This document shows, in pieces, positions 1 to 7,443 of a stretch of 9,196 nt of DNA. The stretch's first letter is position 1, and every line of letters starts with the position of its first letter. The DNA comes from Anaerolineae bacterium (GTDB lineage: Bacteria > Chloroflexota > Anaerolineae > 4572-78 > NAK82): NCBI GenBank assembly GCA_030597485.1, contig JAUVRU010000046.1, forward strand, positions 1 through 9,196, in the 5' to 3' direction. The notes below the pieces were generated by a model, which had not been told where the DNA came from, made no database searches, and saw nothing but the letters and a program-made list of their open reading frames with translations. A program made the translations under genes and the position numbers.

Positions 1-117
1 AGATCTCCACGCTATTCGGGAGTTATGGTTCGATTGCCTTGGCCCTACGACGAGAGACTCGCACGGTCGAGGATTGCCACCAAATTTGGCCGGATGTCAT
101 CCCGGGCGGCAGATACG

Positions 118-167
118 GCATCCCCTGGATAGGTCAGCATCCGCCGGATAGGTCAGCATCCCCTGGA
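118..167. repeat. 19-bp tandem repeat, about 2.6 copies
   Basis: The unit GCATCCCCTGGATAGGTCA starts at 118. It recurs at 137 with the middle changed to CCGCCGG, and again from 156 as a partial copy ending at 167. The 16-bp core GGATAGGTCAGCATCC is identical at 127-142 and 146-161. The repeat lies about 120 bp beyond the 3' end of secF in a stretch without a supported gene. I do not recognise the repeat family. Two full copies and a partial one are too few, and spacers are absent, so this is not a CRISPR array. Confidence 0.85.
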
Positions 168-188
168 CAAGATGTGGAGCTACCGCGG

Positions 189-218
189 AAAACGCCAGAG
201 TTATGCTTCGAACTCTGG
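189..218 (-). terminator. weak intrinsic terminator candidate after secF
   Basis: A perfect 8-bp inverted repeat, CCAGAGTT (195-202) and AACTCTGG (211-218), has an 8-nt loop. Read on the minus strand it is followed after two bases by TTTT (189-192). It lies about 67 bases past the secF stop codon and has the orientation expected of a terminator for the secDF transcript. The T run is short and the stem only moderately GC-rich, so this is a candidate only. Confidence 0.35.
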
Positions 219-284
219 ATACCCGGTCCCGAAACGGAACGTCCCCTTCGTGTCTGGACTGAGAAGGATAGGGTTGTGTGGGGG

Positions 285-1229
285 CTACGCCGCCCCCCGG
301 GCGGGGCGGCCGAACAGACGCCGCAAGAAGGTGCCAATCTCGCCCTTTTCCCACACAACCAGCAGGGGAACGGCGGTGAAGAGAGAGGAATAGGTACCGC
401 TGACCATACCGATCAGCAGCACAGCCACAAACTGCTTGATGGTGGCCCCGCCGAAGAACAGGATGGCGGTCAAGACGAACATGGCGTTCAGCTGGGTGGC
501 CAGCGAACGGTGTATGGTCTCCAACAGGCTGCGGTTGACGACTGTTTCGTAGTCCTCTCCCCGCCGCTTGGGGATGTTCTCGCGGATGCGGTCGAAGACG
601 ACGATGGTGTCCTGCACCGAGAAGCCGATCACCGTCAGCAGCGCGGTGAGAAACAGCGCGTCCACCTCCCAGCCCGTCACCAGACCGGCCAGGGCAAAGA
701 GCCCGCTGACCACCAGCACGTCGTGCACCATAGCGGCAACAGCGCAAATGCCATAGCGGAAGGCATGGGGCACCTTGCGGAACGCCCACCAGATGAAGGC
801 CAGGATCACGACCGATGCCACCAGAATCGCGGTGCCACCGGCGCGGGTTACCTCCCGGCCGATGGTGGGACCAACGGCCTCGAAGCGGCGCTCCACGAAA
901 TCGCCGATGGTCTGGCGCAGCTCGGCCTGAATCGCCACTTTGGTCTCCTCATCCAGGAACTTGGAGCGGATGAGGACCGTCCGGTCGTCGCCAGCCGTGG
1001 TCACGTAGGTGTCGCCATAACCGCGGTCGATGAAAATCTGCCGTATCGCGTCAGGCTGGACCGGCTGGTCAAAGCGCAGCTCCTGCAAGGCACCGCCGGT
1101 GAAGTCGATGCTCAATCGAAACGGTGCGCCGTATTGCACCGTGGAAATGATCATGGCAATCAAGCCAGGAATGATGATGATGGCGGACAAGGTGAAGAAT
1201 AGGTAACGTCGCTGGATGATATTGAACAT
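285..1229 (-). CDS. secF: protein translocase subunit SecF
   Basis: SecF pairs with SecD in the cytoplasmic membrane. Together they assist the SecYEG channel, using the proton motive force to help pull proteins across. The 314-residue length is normal for SecF. A first membrane segment lies near residues 10-29, followed by the family motif IDFTGG (41-46) and an extracytoplasmic domain. VGPTIGREV (119-127) then leads into a membrane bundle. The signature IGFSVQDTIVVFDRIREN (201-218) and HD at 169-170 are typical SecF elements. The ATG start has a GGAGG ribosome site four bases upstream (1234-1238 on the plus strand). It lies downstream of secD on the same strand, across a 171-bp gap. No separate promoter is obvious in that gap, so co-transcription with secD is likely. 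The end of the gene is very GC-rich and forms a hairpin. Confidence 0.97.
   Translation of the reverse strand: MFNIIQRRYLFFTLSAIIIIPGLIAMIISTVQYGAPFRLSIDFTGGALQELRFDQPVQPDAIRQIFIDRGYGDTYVTTAGDDRTVLIRSKFLDEETKVAIQAELRQTIGDFVERRFEAVGPTIGREVTRAGGTAILVASVVILAFIWWAFRKVPHAFRYGICAVAAMVHDVLVVSGLFALAGLVTGWEVDALFLTALLTVIGFSVQDTIVVFDRIRENIPKRRGEDYETVVNRSLLETIHRSLATQLNAMFVLTAILFFGGATIKQFVAVLLIGMVSGTYSSLFTAVPLLVVWEKGEIGTFLRRLFGRPARGAA
289..310 (-). repeat. GC-only hairpin at the 3' end of secF
   Basis: GCCGCCCC (289-296) and GGGGCGGC (303-310) form a perfect 8-bp, all-GC stem with a 6-nt loop. The stem ends one base before the secF stop codon, within the codons for the last residues (RPARGAA). No T run follows on the minus strand, so it is not a canonical intrinsic terminator. 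It could protect the 3' end of the mRNA or slow ribosomes at the stop codon. That role is inferred. Confidence 0.5.
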
Positions 1230-1242
1230 GTTGCCTCCGAAA

Positions 1243-1256
1243 GACGGCTAGCCGTC
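1243..1256. repeat. 14-bp perfect palindrome upstream of secF
   Basis: GACGGCTAGCCGTC is self-complementary over 14 bases. It sits five bases beyond the secF ribosome site, in the secD-secF gap. Its right part begins the 10-mer AGCCGTCAGC (1250-1259), which recurs inverted at 7431-7440 between tkt and rpiA. Its function is unknown. With no loop it is unlikely to be a stable RNA hairpin, and it may simply be repeat debris. Confidence 0.5.
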
Positions 1257-1338
1257 AGCGGTCAGATCCTGGAAAACGAACGCAAGTGGATGACGCACTT
1301 CTCCATTTCTCAGATACTCAGCAGGACCGAGATTCGTC

Positions 1339-1401
1339 TGCTGATTGCTGATCGCCGATTGCTGACTGCTAACTGCTGACTGCTAACCGCTAACTGCCAA
1401 C
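1339..1401. repeat. heptamer tandem repeat, nine in-phase copies (TGCTRAY)
   Basis: Nine consecutive 7-bp units run without a break: TGCTGAT twice, CGCCGAT, TGCTGAC, TGCTAAC, TGCTGAC, TGCTAAC, CGCTAAC and TGCCAAC. The last base falls in the secD stop codon at 1401-1403, so the array begins directly at the end of secD on its own strand. Every unit matches the consensus TGCTRAY or differs from it only by T/C transitions. Short 7-bp tandem repeats between genes are known from cyanobacteria (STRR sequences) and occur in other bacteria. Whether this array belongs to such a family needs a genome-wide count. Confidence 0.9.
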
Positions 1402-2822
1402 TAAACACCGAGCAACCAGGGCTTCTCGCGCAGCCTGTCGCCGGCCAGATTGAAGACAAAACGGATGAAGGTGCGGGTCACAAAAATGGCAGTGAACAGA
1501 TTGACCACCACGCCCAATGCCAGGGTGATGGCGAAGCCCTTCACGATGCTGGCACCGAAGTTGGACCCAAACCAGAACAGGATGGCGCAGGTGAGCAGCG
1601 TGCTTATATTGGAGTCGCGGATCGAGGTCCACGCCCGGCTGAATCCGGCCTCTATCGCCGGACGCAGTGCCCTGCCGCTACGCAGCTCCTCTTTCATGCG
1701 TTCAAAGACCAGGATGTTGGCGTCAACCGCCATGCCGGTGGACAGGATGAAGCCGGTGATGGCCGGCAGGGTGAGCGTGACCGGTATCAATTTGTATAGG
1801 GCCACGTTGATCAAGGCGTAAATGATCAGTGCCATGTCGGCCAGGAGCCCTGGTAGCCGGTAGTAGGTAACCATGAAGAGCAGCACCACGATCAACCCCA
1901 CCAGGCCGGCCTGAATGCTGCGCGCGATGGACTCCTGCCCCAGAGAAGGGCCTATCGTCCGGTTCTCCATCACCTTCAGGGGCACGGGCAAGGCACCGTA
2001 TTTCATCTGAATGGCCAGGCTGCGGGCCTCCTCGAGCGGGAAACCCCCCGTCGCCCCACTGCTGATGATGCCCTTGCCGGAGGTGATTGGCTCGTTGATG
2101 ACCGGTGCCGAAAGAACGCGCTTGTCGAGAACGATGGCCACGATGTCCCCCACGTGTTTCAGGCTGTAATCACGGAAGATCTGCGCGCCCTCGTCCGTCA
2201 ACTCGAAGGCGATGACGATCTGTCCCATATTATCAGTGGACACGTCGGCATCCTTGAGGTGGCGGCCTGTCATAAGCGTCTCGAATACCTGTCCGTCGAA
2301 GGCGTACTCGGTCGCCGTCAGCACCTCCGTGCCGGTCAGGGAAGTGGTCGACGTGATGGTCTCACCGGGCGCCACGTCCAGACTGGTGCGCACCAATTGC
2401 CCTGCTCGGAGGGGGGTACGTCCACCTTTGACGAACTCCAACAGACCGGTCTCGCGCAGGGTGGCGATGGCCTGATCGGGATTCTCGATGCCCGGCAGCT
2501 CCACGATAATGCGTCGCTCCCCCTGCAGCTGAACCTGGGGCTCGGTGACCCCCAGCGCGTTGACCCGGTTCTCCACGATGACGCGAGCTGCCTCCATGGT
2601 GCGGGCATCGAAATCCTCTTCCTGGTCTGCCGGGACGTCGGCTTGCAGCAAAACCTGCAAGCCGCCTTGCAAGTCCAGCCCCTGATGCAGAGAAAAATCC
2701 CGGTCAATCTGGAAGTTGCCGATCTTCAGGTGTAACCCGGGGTTGTTCGGCTGATCTATCCAGAGGAGAATAGCTGTCAGGATGACGATGCCTATCAACC
2801 GATTGATGTTCCGTTGGCGCAT
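1401..2822 (-). CDS. secD: protein translocase subunit SecD
   Basis: SecD is the larger membrane partner of SecF and helps drive late steps of Sec-dependent export with the proton gradient. The protein has 473 residues, shorter than the 615 of E. coli but common for bacteria with a smaller extracytoplasmic domain. It has an N-terminal membrane anchor (about residues 8-22), then GLDLQGG (48-54, the usual GLDLxGG motif). A large extracytoplasmic region follows, containing ELPGI (108-112) and GLLEF (126-130). From about residue 303 comes the multi-span RND-type membrane part. The signature AVDANILVFERMKEEL is at 365-380. The ATG has an AGGGG ribosome site five bases upstream (2828-2832 on the plus strand). 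A strong promoter lies just upstream, and secF follows on the same strand. Confidence 0.97.
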   Translation of the reverse strand: MRQRNINRLIGIVILTAILLWIDQPNNPGLHLKIGNFQIDRDFSLHQGLDLQGGLQVLLQADVPADQEEDFDARTMEAARVIVENRVNALGVTEPQVQLQGERRIIVELPGIENPDQAIATLRETGLLEFVKGGRTPLRAGQLVRTSLDVAPGETITSTTSLTGTEVLTATEYAFDGQVFETLMTGRHLKDADVSTDNMGQIVIAFELTDEGAQIFRDYSLKHVGDIVAIVLDKRVLSAPVINEPITSGKGIISSGATGGFPLEEARSLAIQMKYGALPVPLKVMENRTIGPSLGQESIARSIQAGLVGLIVVLLFMVTYYRLPGLLADMALIIYALINVALYKLIPVTLTLPAITGFILSTGMAVDANILVFERMKEELRSGRALRPAIEAGFSRAWTSIRDSNISTLLTCAILFWFGSNFGASIVKGFAITLALGVVVNLFTAIFVTRTFIRFVFNLAGDRLREKPWLLGV

Positions 2823-2844
2823 GTCTACCCCTGTTCACCAAGAA

Positions 2845-2871
2845 TCTGTTTGCCCTTGCCGGGCAAACAGA
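2845..2871. promoter_or_regulatory. inverted repeat at the secD transcription start (operator or 5' mRNA hairpin)
   Basis: TCTGTTTGCCC (2845-2855) and GGGCAAACAGA (2861-2871) are perfect 11-bp arms around a 5-nt centre. The predicted secD transcript starts near 2869 on the minus strand. The element therefore covers the start point and would fold into a hairpin at the very 5' end of the mRNA. It ends about 12 bases before the secD ribosome site. It could be a repressor site or a 5' stabilising stem. No T run follows in either direction, so it is not an intrinsic terminator. Confidence 0.65.
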
Positions 2872-2875
2872 CTGG

Positions 2876-2904
2876 ATTATAATGCGCACGAGATTGAGAG
2901 TCAA
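2876..2904 (-). promoter_or_regulatory. sigma-70-type promoter of secD
   Basis: On the minus strand TTGACT (plus 2899-2904) and TATAAT (plus 2876-2881) are separated by exactly 17 bases. The -10 box is a perfect consensus match and the -35 box differs at one base. The predicted start near 2869 gives a leader of about 47 bases ending in a good ribosome site. This is the best promoter in the window. Confidence 0.85.
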
Positions 2905-2996
2905 ATAGACTGGGACACGGCAAGTGTGCCCTCGTTATTGCGTGAAGGGATACCTGGCTACATTGCCTTGAATTGTCTGCGACCGGCTCTCAGTAC

Positions 2997-3025
2997 TTGA
3001 CAGCCAGAGCCAGCCATTGTATCTT
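2997..3025 (+). promoter_or_regulatory. sigma-70-type promoter of the acyl-CoA synthetase gene
   Basis: TTGACA (2997-3002, perfect consensus) is followed after 17 bases by TATCTT (3020-3025). Transcription should begin near 3032, giving a leader of about 58 bases to the ATG at 3090. A transcript starting there cannot contain the in-frame TTG at 2973, which helps to fix the translation start. The promoter is divergent from that of secD, with the two -35 boxes about 93 bp apart. Confidence 0.75.
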
Positions 3026-3089
3026 AGTCGTACCACTGAAAATGCCTGGAAAACCAGGGAACGCGAGCACGAGGAGGTGTGGAGCAATC

Positions 3090-5114
3090 ATGATTCAACA
3101 GTACGGTTTTCAGGTACCCCGCAGCGGTCTGGCCGGGACGGCCGATGAAGCAGTCAGCATTGCCTCGGATATCGGTTTCCCGGTAGCACTCAAGGTTGTA
3201 TCTCCCGACATTCTGCACAAGACAGACGTGGGTGGCGTGGCGCTCAATCAAGGCAGTGCCGAAGAGGTGCACCAGGCCTACGAGCATATCATGACCGCGG
3301 TGCGGGCAACCTGCCCCCAAGATGACATAGAGGGAATCGAGGTCCAGGAGATGGTGACCGAAGGCACGGAGATCATCATTGGTCTGCTGGACGATCCCCA
3401 GTTCGGGCCGGTCATCATGTTTGGGCTGGGGGGTGTATTCACCGAAATCTTGCACGATGTCACCTTCAGGGTCTTGCCCATAGAGCGGGAAGATGCAGCC
3501 CAGATGGTACGCGAGATCCAGGGGTATCCTATGCTGCAAGGCTATCGCGGCAAGCCGCCGGTCTCCGAGGAGATGGTGATTGACCTGCTTATGCAAGCCA
3601 ATCGTTTGGGCATCGACTACGCTGGCAAGCTCGAATCCGTAGACCTCAATCCTATTGTGGTGTGGGAGGATCAACATCGGGTGCTGGATGCCAAGATCAT
3701 CTGGCACGCTCAGGAGCGGGAGATAACCGTCGCCCCCCCACCCAATCCCAGACACATTGCCACCTTCTTCAAGGCCAAGTCAGTTGCAGTGGTGGGCGCT
3801 TCGGCCAATCCACGCAAGATTGGCAACTCGGTGATGGACAGCATGCTCAACTACGGGTACGAGGGCAAGGTGTACCCGGTGAACCCCAAGGGGAACATGA
3901 TCATGGGAATGAGAGCGTATCGCTCCTTGGAGGAGATCACGGAGCCGGTAGAGCTGGTGATCGTCACCATTGGCCTGGACCAGGTGCCCGGTTTGATCAT
4001 GCAGTGTGCCGCCAAAGACATTCACAACATGATCGTGATTTCTGGTGGAGGGAAGGAGCTGGGCAACGAGACAGCCAATCTGGAAACCGAGATCCGGCGC
4101 CTGGCCAGGGAGAACGATGTGCGCGTGATCGGCCCCAACTGCCTGGGCGTGTTCGATGGCCGGACCCGCCTCGATACCATCTTCTTGATGCACGACCGAG
4201 TGCTGCGCCCCGGGCCTGGTCGCGTTTCCATCCTCACCCAGTCGGGAACGGTGGGATTGACCTTTCTGGAGGACGCGGCCAACATGGGCCTGTCCAAGTT
4301 CGTCAGCTACGGCAACCGGGTTGACGTGGATGAGGCCGATTTGATGGCCTACATGGCCGATGATCCGGAGACCGACGTGATCGCCCTGTACCTGGAGGGG
4401 CTGGAGGACGGACGGGAGTTCCTGAACGTTGCCAGGCAGGTATCGAAGAAGAAGCCTATCATCGTTTTCAAGGCCGGCCGTACCGAGCGGGCGGCACGGG
4501 CTTCAATGTCACATACTGGGTTCTTCGGCGGTTCTCACGGCATGGTGCAGGGTGCATTCAAACAGGCCAATTTGATCGAGGTGGACAGCTACGAAGAGCT
4601 GCGGGCCACATGCCGGATAGCAGCGATGCAGCCGCCGGCTCGGGGACACCGTGTCGGCATGATCAGCAATGGTGGCGGCGTTCTGGTGCAGGGTATCGAC
4701 CTGCTCAAGTCTTATGGCCTGGACATACCGCCGCTGAGTCCCGAGTCACGGCAGAGATTGGAGGCGGCCTACCCCACGTTCTACCTGGCGCACAACCCCA
4801 TAGACCTGACCGGCTCAGCCACCTGCGCTGACTACGAGGTCGGCGTCGAGATCCTGATGGAGGATCCCAACATAGACATCGTGATGACATGGTTTGTCTT
4901 CCAGACCCCGCTGCTGGCGGAGGACGTCGTCCAGAGGCTGGTCAGGCTCAATAACAAATACGACAAACCCATGGTCCTGGGTGCTGTCGGTGGCCCCTAT
5001 ACCGTCTCCAGAATCCTCGCCATCGTGGGGGAAGGTATCCCGGTCTTCCGCTCGGTGCGAGAATGGGCAACAGCTGCCCGCGGCGCAGCGCGTCTCGGCG
5101 AGCTGGGCTATTAG
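3090..5114 (+). CDS. NDP-forming acyl-CoA (acetate-CoA) ligase, beta-alpha fusion
   Basis: Enzymes of this family interconvert acyl-CoA, ADP and phosphate with acid, CoA and ATP through phosphohistidine intermediates. The 674-residue protein fuses both subunits. Residues 1 to about 222 form the beta-type ATP-grasp domain, with HKTDVGGV carrying the conserved His43. From about 226 comes the alpha part. It has a Rossmann CoA-binding domain (VAVVGAS 232-238), then GPNCLGV (348-354) and a ligase domain in which SHTG holds the likely catalytic phosphohistidine, His475. Separate alpha and beta chains (Pyrococcus) or alpha-first fusions (E. coli PatZ) are better known than this order. The start is chosen on GGAG five bases upstream, a further GAGGAGG, and the promoter position. 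The N-terminus then begins at the motif QQYG, about a dozen or more residues shorter than relatives. The acid substrate (acetate or other) cannot be told. Confidence 0.9.
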   Translation: MIQQYGFQVPRSGLAGTADEAVSIASDIGFPVALKVVSPDILHKTDVGGVALNQGSAEEVHQAYEHIMTAVRATCPQDDIEGIEVQEMVTEGTEIIIGLLDDPQFGPVIMFGLGGVFTEILHDVTFRVLPIEREDAAQMVREIQGYPMLQGYRGKPPVSEEMVIDLLMQANRLGIDYAGKLESVDLNPIVVWEDQHRVLDAKIIWHAQEREITVAPPPNPRHIATFFKAKSVAVVGASANPRKIGNSVMDSMLNYGYEGKVYPVNPKGNMIMGMRAYRSLEEITEPVELVIVTIGLDQVPGLIMQCAAKDIHNMIVISGGGKELGNETANLETEIRRLARENDVRVIGPNCLGVFDGRTRLDTIFLMHDRVLRPGPGRVSILTQSGTVGLTFLEDAANMGLSKFVSYGNRVDVDEADLMAYMADDPETDVIALYLEGLEDGREFLNVARQVSKKKPIIVFKAGRTERAARASMSHTGFFGGSHGMVQGAFKQANLIEVDSYEELRATCRIAAMQPPARGHRVGMISNGGGVLVQGIDLLKSYGLDIPPLSPESRQRLEAAYPTFYLAHNPIDLTGSATCADYEVGVEILMEDPNIDIVMTWFVFQTPLLAEDVVQRLVRLNNKYDKPMVLGAVGGPYTVSRILAIVGEGIPVFRSVREWATAARGAARLGELGY

Positions 5115-5148
5115 CCCTACTGTCCACAGAATCAGCAGCTGCGGCCTG

Positions 5149-5192
5149 CCCTTGTCCCAACGCATGTGCATGGGGACAGGGGTTGTTTTTTT
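5149..5192 (+). terminator. intrinsic terminator of the acyl-CoA ligase gene
   Basis: CCCTTGTCCC (5149-5158) can pair with GGGACAGGG (5173-5181), with one bulged T, to give a nine-pair GC-rich stem. TTG and then seven Ts (5186-5192) follow at once. It begins 34 bases after the stop codon. With the promoter at 2997-3025 it defines a single-gene transcript. Confidence 0.85.
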
Positions 5193-5243
5193 GGCCGGAC
5201 AGATGATGGCCACCCTGGCAGCCGGGGATGAACCAATAACACT

Positions 5244-5273
5244 GTGAACTCCTGTCCAGTATCAGGGGTTCAC
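5244..5273. promoter_or_regulatory. inverted repeat upstream of the tkt promoter, possible operator
   Basis: GTGAACTCCTG (5244-5254) and CAGGGGTTCAC (5263-5273) are 11-base arms that pair at ten positions, plus one T:G, around an 8-nt centre. The repeat ends 24 bases before the -35 box of the tkt promoter, where an activator often binds. It lies beyond the upstream terminator and has no T run, so a regulator site is the more likely reading. The binding protein is unknown. Confidence 0.5.
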
Positions 5274-5297
5274 TACAGAAGTCTCTGCCCCCAACAA

Positions 5298-5326
5298 TTG
5301 ACGCCGTCCTGGCACCGTGCTAGAAT
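5298..5326 (+). promoter_or_regulatory. extended -10 sigma-70-type promoter of tkt
   Basis: TTGACG (5298-5303) and TAGAAT (5321-5326) are separated by 17 bases. TGC directly before the -10 box gives the extended TGn element. Transcription should start near 5333, leaving a leader of about 45 bases before the ATG at 5378. The in-frame GTG at 5339 would have almost no leader. The promoter probably serves tkt and rpiA together. Confidence 0.8.
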
Positions 5327-5377
5327 AGCAAGCCGTTTGTGTCTGCAGCTGCCAATCACCGATTGCGAGGGACGACA

Positions 5378-7381
5378 ATGCCCAATGATCTCGATCAGCT
5401 ATGTGTCAACACCATTCGCACGCTATCGATAGATGGTGTGCAGAAAGCTAACTCAGGCCATCCCGGCTTGCCCATGGGCATGGCCGACGTTGCCTATGTG
5501 CTGTGGACCGGGTTCCTCAAGCACAACCCGGCCAATCCGGATTGGGCCAACCGTGACCGGTTTGTGCTGTCGGGGGGACACGGCTCGATGCTGCTGTACA
5601 GCCTGCTGCATCTGACCGGCTATGACCTGCCACTGGAGGAACTGAAACGCTTCCGGCAGTGGGGAAGCCGCACCCCGGGGCACCCTGAATATGGTCTGAC
5701 GCCCGGCGTGGAGACGACCACCGGCCCGCTGGGGCAGGGTTTCGCCAATGGCGTGGGTTTGGCCATCGCCGAGCGATGCCTGGCTTCCATCTTCAACCGG
5801 CCTGAGTATCCGTTGATGGATCACTACGTGTATACTGTGGTCGGCGATGGTGATCTGATGGAAGGACTCACCCACGAGGCCGCTTCCCTGGCAGGTCACC
5901 TGGAACTGGGTAAGGTCATCTGTCTCTACGACGACAACCGCATCTCGGTTGGCGGCTCCACCGATCTGGCGTTCACCGAGAGCCGCGGCGCTCGCTTCAC
6001 AGCCTATAACTGGCATGTTCAACACGTGGATGGCCATGACCGACAGGCCGTGGAGGCAGCCATTCGAGCGGCCCAGGCGGAGACAACCCGCCCATCGATC
6101 ATCTGCTGCCAAACGCACATTGGCTATGGCAGTCCCAACATGCAGGATACAGCCAAGGTACACGGCAGTCCGTTGGGTGAGGAGGAGGTGCGGCTCACCA
6201 AGCAGAACCTCGGCTGGCCGCCCGATGCCCAGTTCCGCATCCCAGAGGAGGCGCTGAGCCACTTCCGCCAGGCGGTCTCGCGGGGGCAGGCCTGGGAGAG
6301 CGAGTGGCAGGATCTCTTTGCCCGCTATGAGGCCAAATACTCGGACCTGGCTGATCTCTGGCAGCAGGTCTGGTCCGGCGACCTGCCCGCCGGCTGGGAC
6401 GAAGCGCTGCCGACGTTTGGAGCGGACGATGGAGCGATGGCCACCCGTGTCGCATCAGGCAAGGTGCTGAATGCCATTGCGCCGGCGTTGCCCACCCTGA
6501 TCGGGGGTTCGGCCGATCTCACCCCCTCCAACAATACGGAACTGAAGGAATACGATTGGCTGCAACCGGGAGGCTTCCACGGGCGCAACATCCATTTTGG
6601 TGTGCGCGAACACGCCATGGGCGCTATCCTGAACGGTATGGCGCTGCACGGCGGGGTCATCCCCTACGGCGGTACTTTCCTCGTCTTCTCCGACTACATG
6701 CGCCCGGCCATTCGGCTGGCGGCGTTGATGGGATTGCCAGTGATCTACGTCTTCACCCACGACAGCATTGGACTGGGAGAGGATGGCCCCACTCACCAAC
6801 CAGTGGAACACCTGGCGGCGCTGCGAACCATACCCAATCTGGTCGTCATCCGGCCGGCCGACGCAGCGGAGACCGCTGAAGCGTGGCGGGTCGCTCTGGA
6901 ACATCAGGATGGTCCGGTCGCATTGGCATTGACTCGCCAGAAGCTACCGGCCTTGGAACGCCCAGCCGGGGCCACAGCGGCGGAACTCAAGCGCGGGGCT
7001 TATGTGTTGGCTGATGCCAAGGGCACGCCCGATGTCATTCTCTTGGCTTCTGGATCGGAAGTGCAGCTCGCTGTGGAAGCCCGAAACCGGCTGGCACAGC
7101 AAGGCGTGCAGGCTCGCGTCGTGAGCATGCCGAGCTGGGAGCTGTTTGAGAAACAGCCTCCGGCATACCAGGATCAGGTGCTGCCGCCGGAGGTGAATGC
7201 CCGGGTGGCTGTTGAGGCAGCTGTCCCCCAGGGATGGGAACGCTACGTGGGCCGGGACGGACTCGTGATCGGCCTCGATCGCTTTGGCGCATCCGCTCCC
7301 TATGAAGTGCTGATGGAGGAGTTTGGCTTCACCGCTGAGAATGTGACCTCGCAGACACTGAAACTCTTGTCCAAAACCTGA
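5378..7381 (+). CDS. tkt: transketolase
   Basis: Transketolase is a cytoplasmic thiamine-diphosphate enzyme. It moves two-carbon units between sugar phosphates, for example from xylulose-5-phosphate to ribose-5-phosphate, in the non-oxidative pentose phosphate pathway. The 667-residue length is normal. The family's residues are in place: SGHPG (His28), GGHGSM, TPGHPE, the cofactor and metal motif GDGDLMEG (156-163) with [21 protein letters not shown], and the cofactor-activating Glu411 in REHAMG. FSDYMRP and [11 protein letters not shown] are also present. The N-terminal TPP-binding, central pyrimidine-binding and C-terminal domains are all complete. The ATG at 5378 is chosen over an in-frame GTG at 5339 because GAGGG lies six bases upstream and the GTG almost coincides with the predicted transcript start. 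rpiA follows after 81 bases on the same strand. Confidence 0.97.
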   Translation: MPNDLDQLCVNTIRTLSIDGVQKANSGHPGLPMGMADVAYVLWTGFLKHNPANPDWANRDRFVLSGGHGSMLLYSLLHLTGYDLPLEELKRFRQWGSRTPGHPEYGLTPGVETTTGPLGQGFANGVGLAIAERCLASIFNRPEYPLMDHYVYTVVGDGDLMEGLTHEAASLAGHLELGKVICLYDDNRISVGGSTDLAFTESRGARFTAYNWHVQHVDGHDRQAVEAAIRAAQAETTRPSIICCQTHIGYGSPNMQDTAKVHGSPLGEEEVRLTKQNLGWPPDAQFRIPEEALSHFRQAVSRGQAWESEWQDLFARYEAKYSDLADLWQQVWSGDLPAGWDEALPTFGADDGAMATRVASGKVLNAIAPALPTLIGGSADLTPSNNTELKEYDWLQPGGFHGRNIHFGVREHAMGAILNGMALHGGVIPYGGTFLVFSDYMRPAIRLAALMGLPVIYVFTHDSIGLGEDGPTHQPVEHLAALRTIPNLVVIRPADAAETAEAWRVALEHQDGPVALALTRQKLPALERPAGATAAELKRGAYVLADAKGTPDVILLASGSEVQLAVEARNRLAQQGVQARVVSMPSWELFEKQPPAYQDQVLPPEVNARVAVEAAVPQGWERYVGRDGLVIGLDRFGASAPYEVLMEEFGFTAENVTSQTLKLLSKT

Positions 7382-7402
7382 TGGCAGGCGAGTAGCCATC
7401 AG
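7378..7402 (+). repeat. hairpin overlapping the tkt stop codon
   Basis: CTGATGGC (7378-7385) and GCCATCAG (7395-7402) are perfect 8-bp arms with a 9-nt loop. The left arm includes the tkt stop codon. No T run follows, so full termination is not expected. It may protect the tkt part of a tkt-rpiA transcript or lower rpiA expression. Its function is inferred only from position. Confidence 0.5.
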
Positions 7403-7418
7403 CGTCCGGCGGTCAATC

Positions 7419-7443
7419 GCCAGCCTCTCGGCTGACGGCTGGC
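7419..7443 (+). repeat. second hairpin in the tkt-rpiA gap
   Basis: GCCAGCC (7419-7425) and GGCTGGC (7437-7443) pair over 7 bp with an 11-nt loop. From 7431 the sequence runs as GCTGACG, GCTGGCC and GCTGCTG, a degenerate 7-bp periodicity like the array after secD. The 10-mer at 7431-7440 is the reverse complement of AGCCGTCAGC at 1250-1259. No T run follows it. Confidence 0.45.

Noticed and set aside
23..100. A 25-codon minus-strand open frame near the window edge.
   Set aside because: It is too short, has no ribosome site and matches nothing I know.
289..310. The GC hairpin at the secF end as an intrinsic terminator.
   Set aside because: It lies inside the coding region and is followed by CCCCC rather than a T run on the minus strand.
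97..789. A 230-codon minus-strand frame overlapping secF and running past its end.
   Set aside because: It is a shifted frame of secF with Cys/Arg-rich low-quality sequence, and the part beyond secF has no recognisable domain.
39..1202. A 387-codon open frame on the plus strand opposite secF.
   Set aside because: It overlaps secF almost completely, is rich in Gly, Gln, His and Asp in the way antisense frames of GC-rich genes are, and resembles no family. The secF frame has clear motifs.
1339..1401. A CRISPR array between secD and secF.
   Set aside because: The units are 7 bp, directly adjacent and without spacers, so this is a simple tandem repeat.
2973..3089. An upstream TTG start that would add 39 residues to the acyl-CoA ligase.
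   Set aside because: It lies upstream of the predicted transcript start near 3032, lacks a ribosome site, and the added residues do not look like the family.
3024..3755. A 243-codon minus-strand frame opposite the acyl-CoA ligase.
   Set aside because: It is an antisense shadow of a gene with strong family motifs, with no promoter or ribosome site of its own.
5339..5377. An upstream GTG start that would add 13 residues to transketolase.
   Set aside because: It falls about six bases after the predicted transcript start with no ribosome site. The ATG at 5378 has GAGGG and gives the usual N-terminus.
5453..6262. A 269-codon minus-strand frame opposite tkt.
   Set aside because: It is an antisense shadow of transketolase with no domain resemblance.
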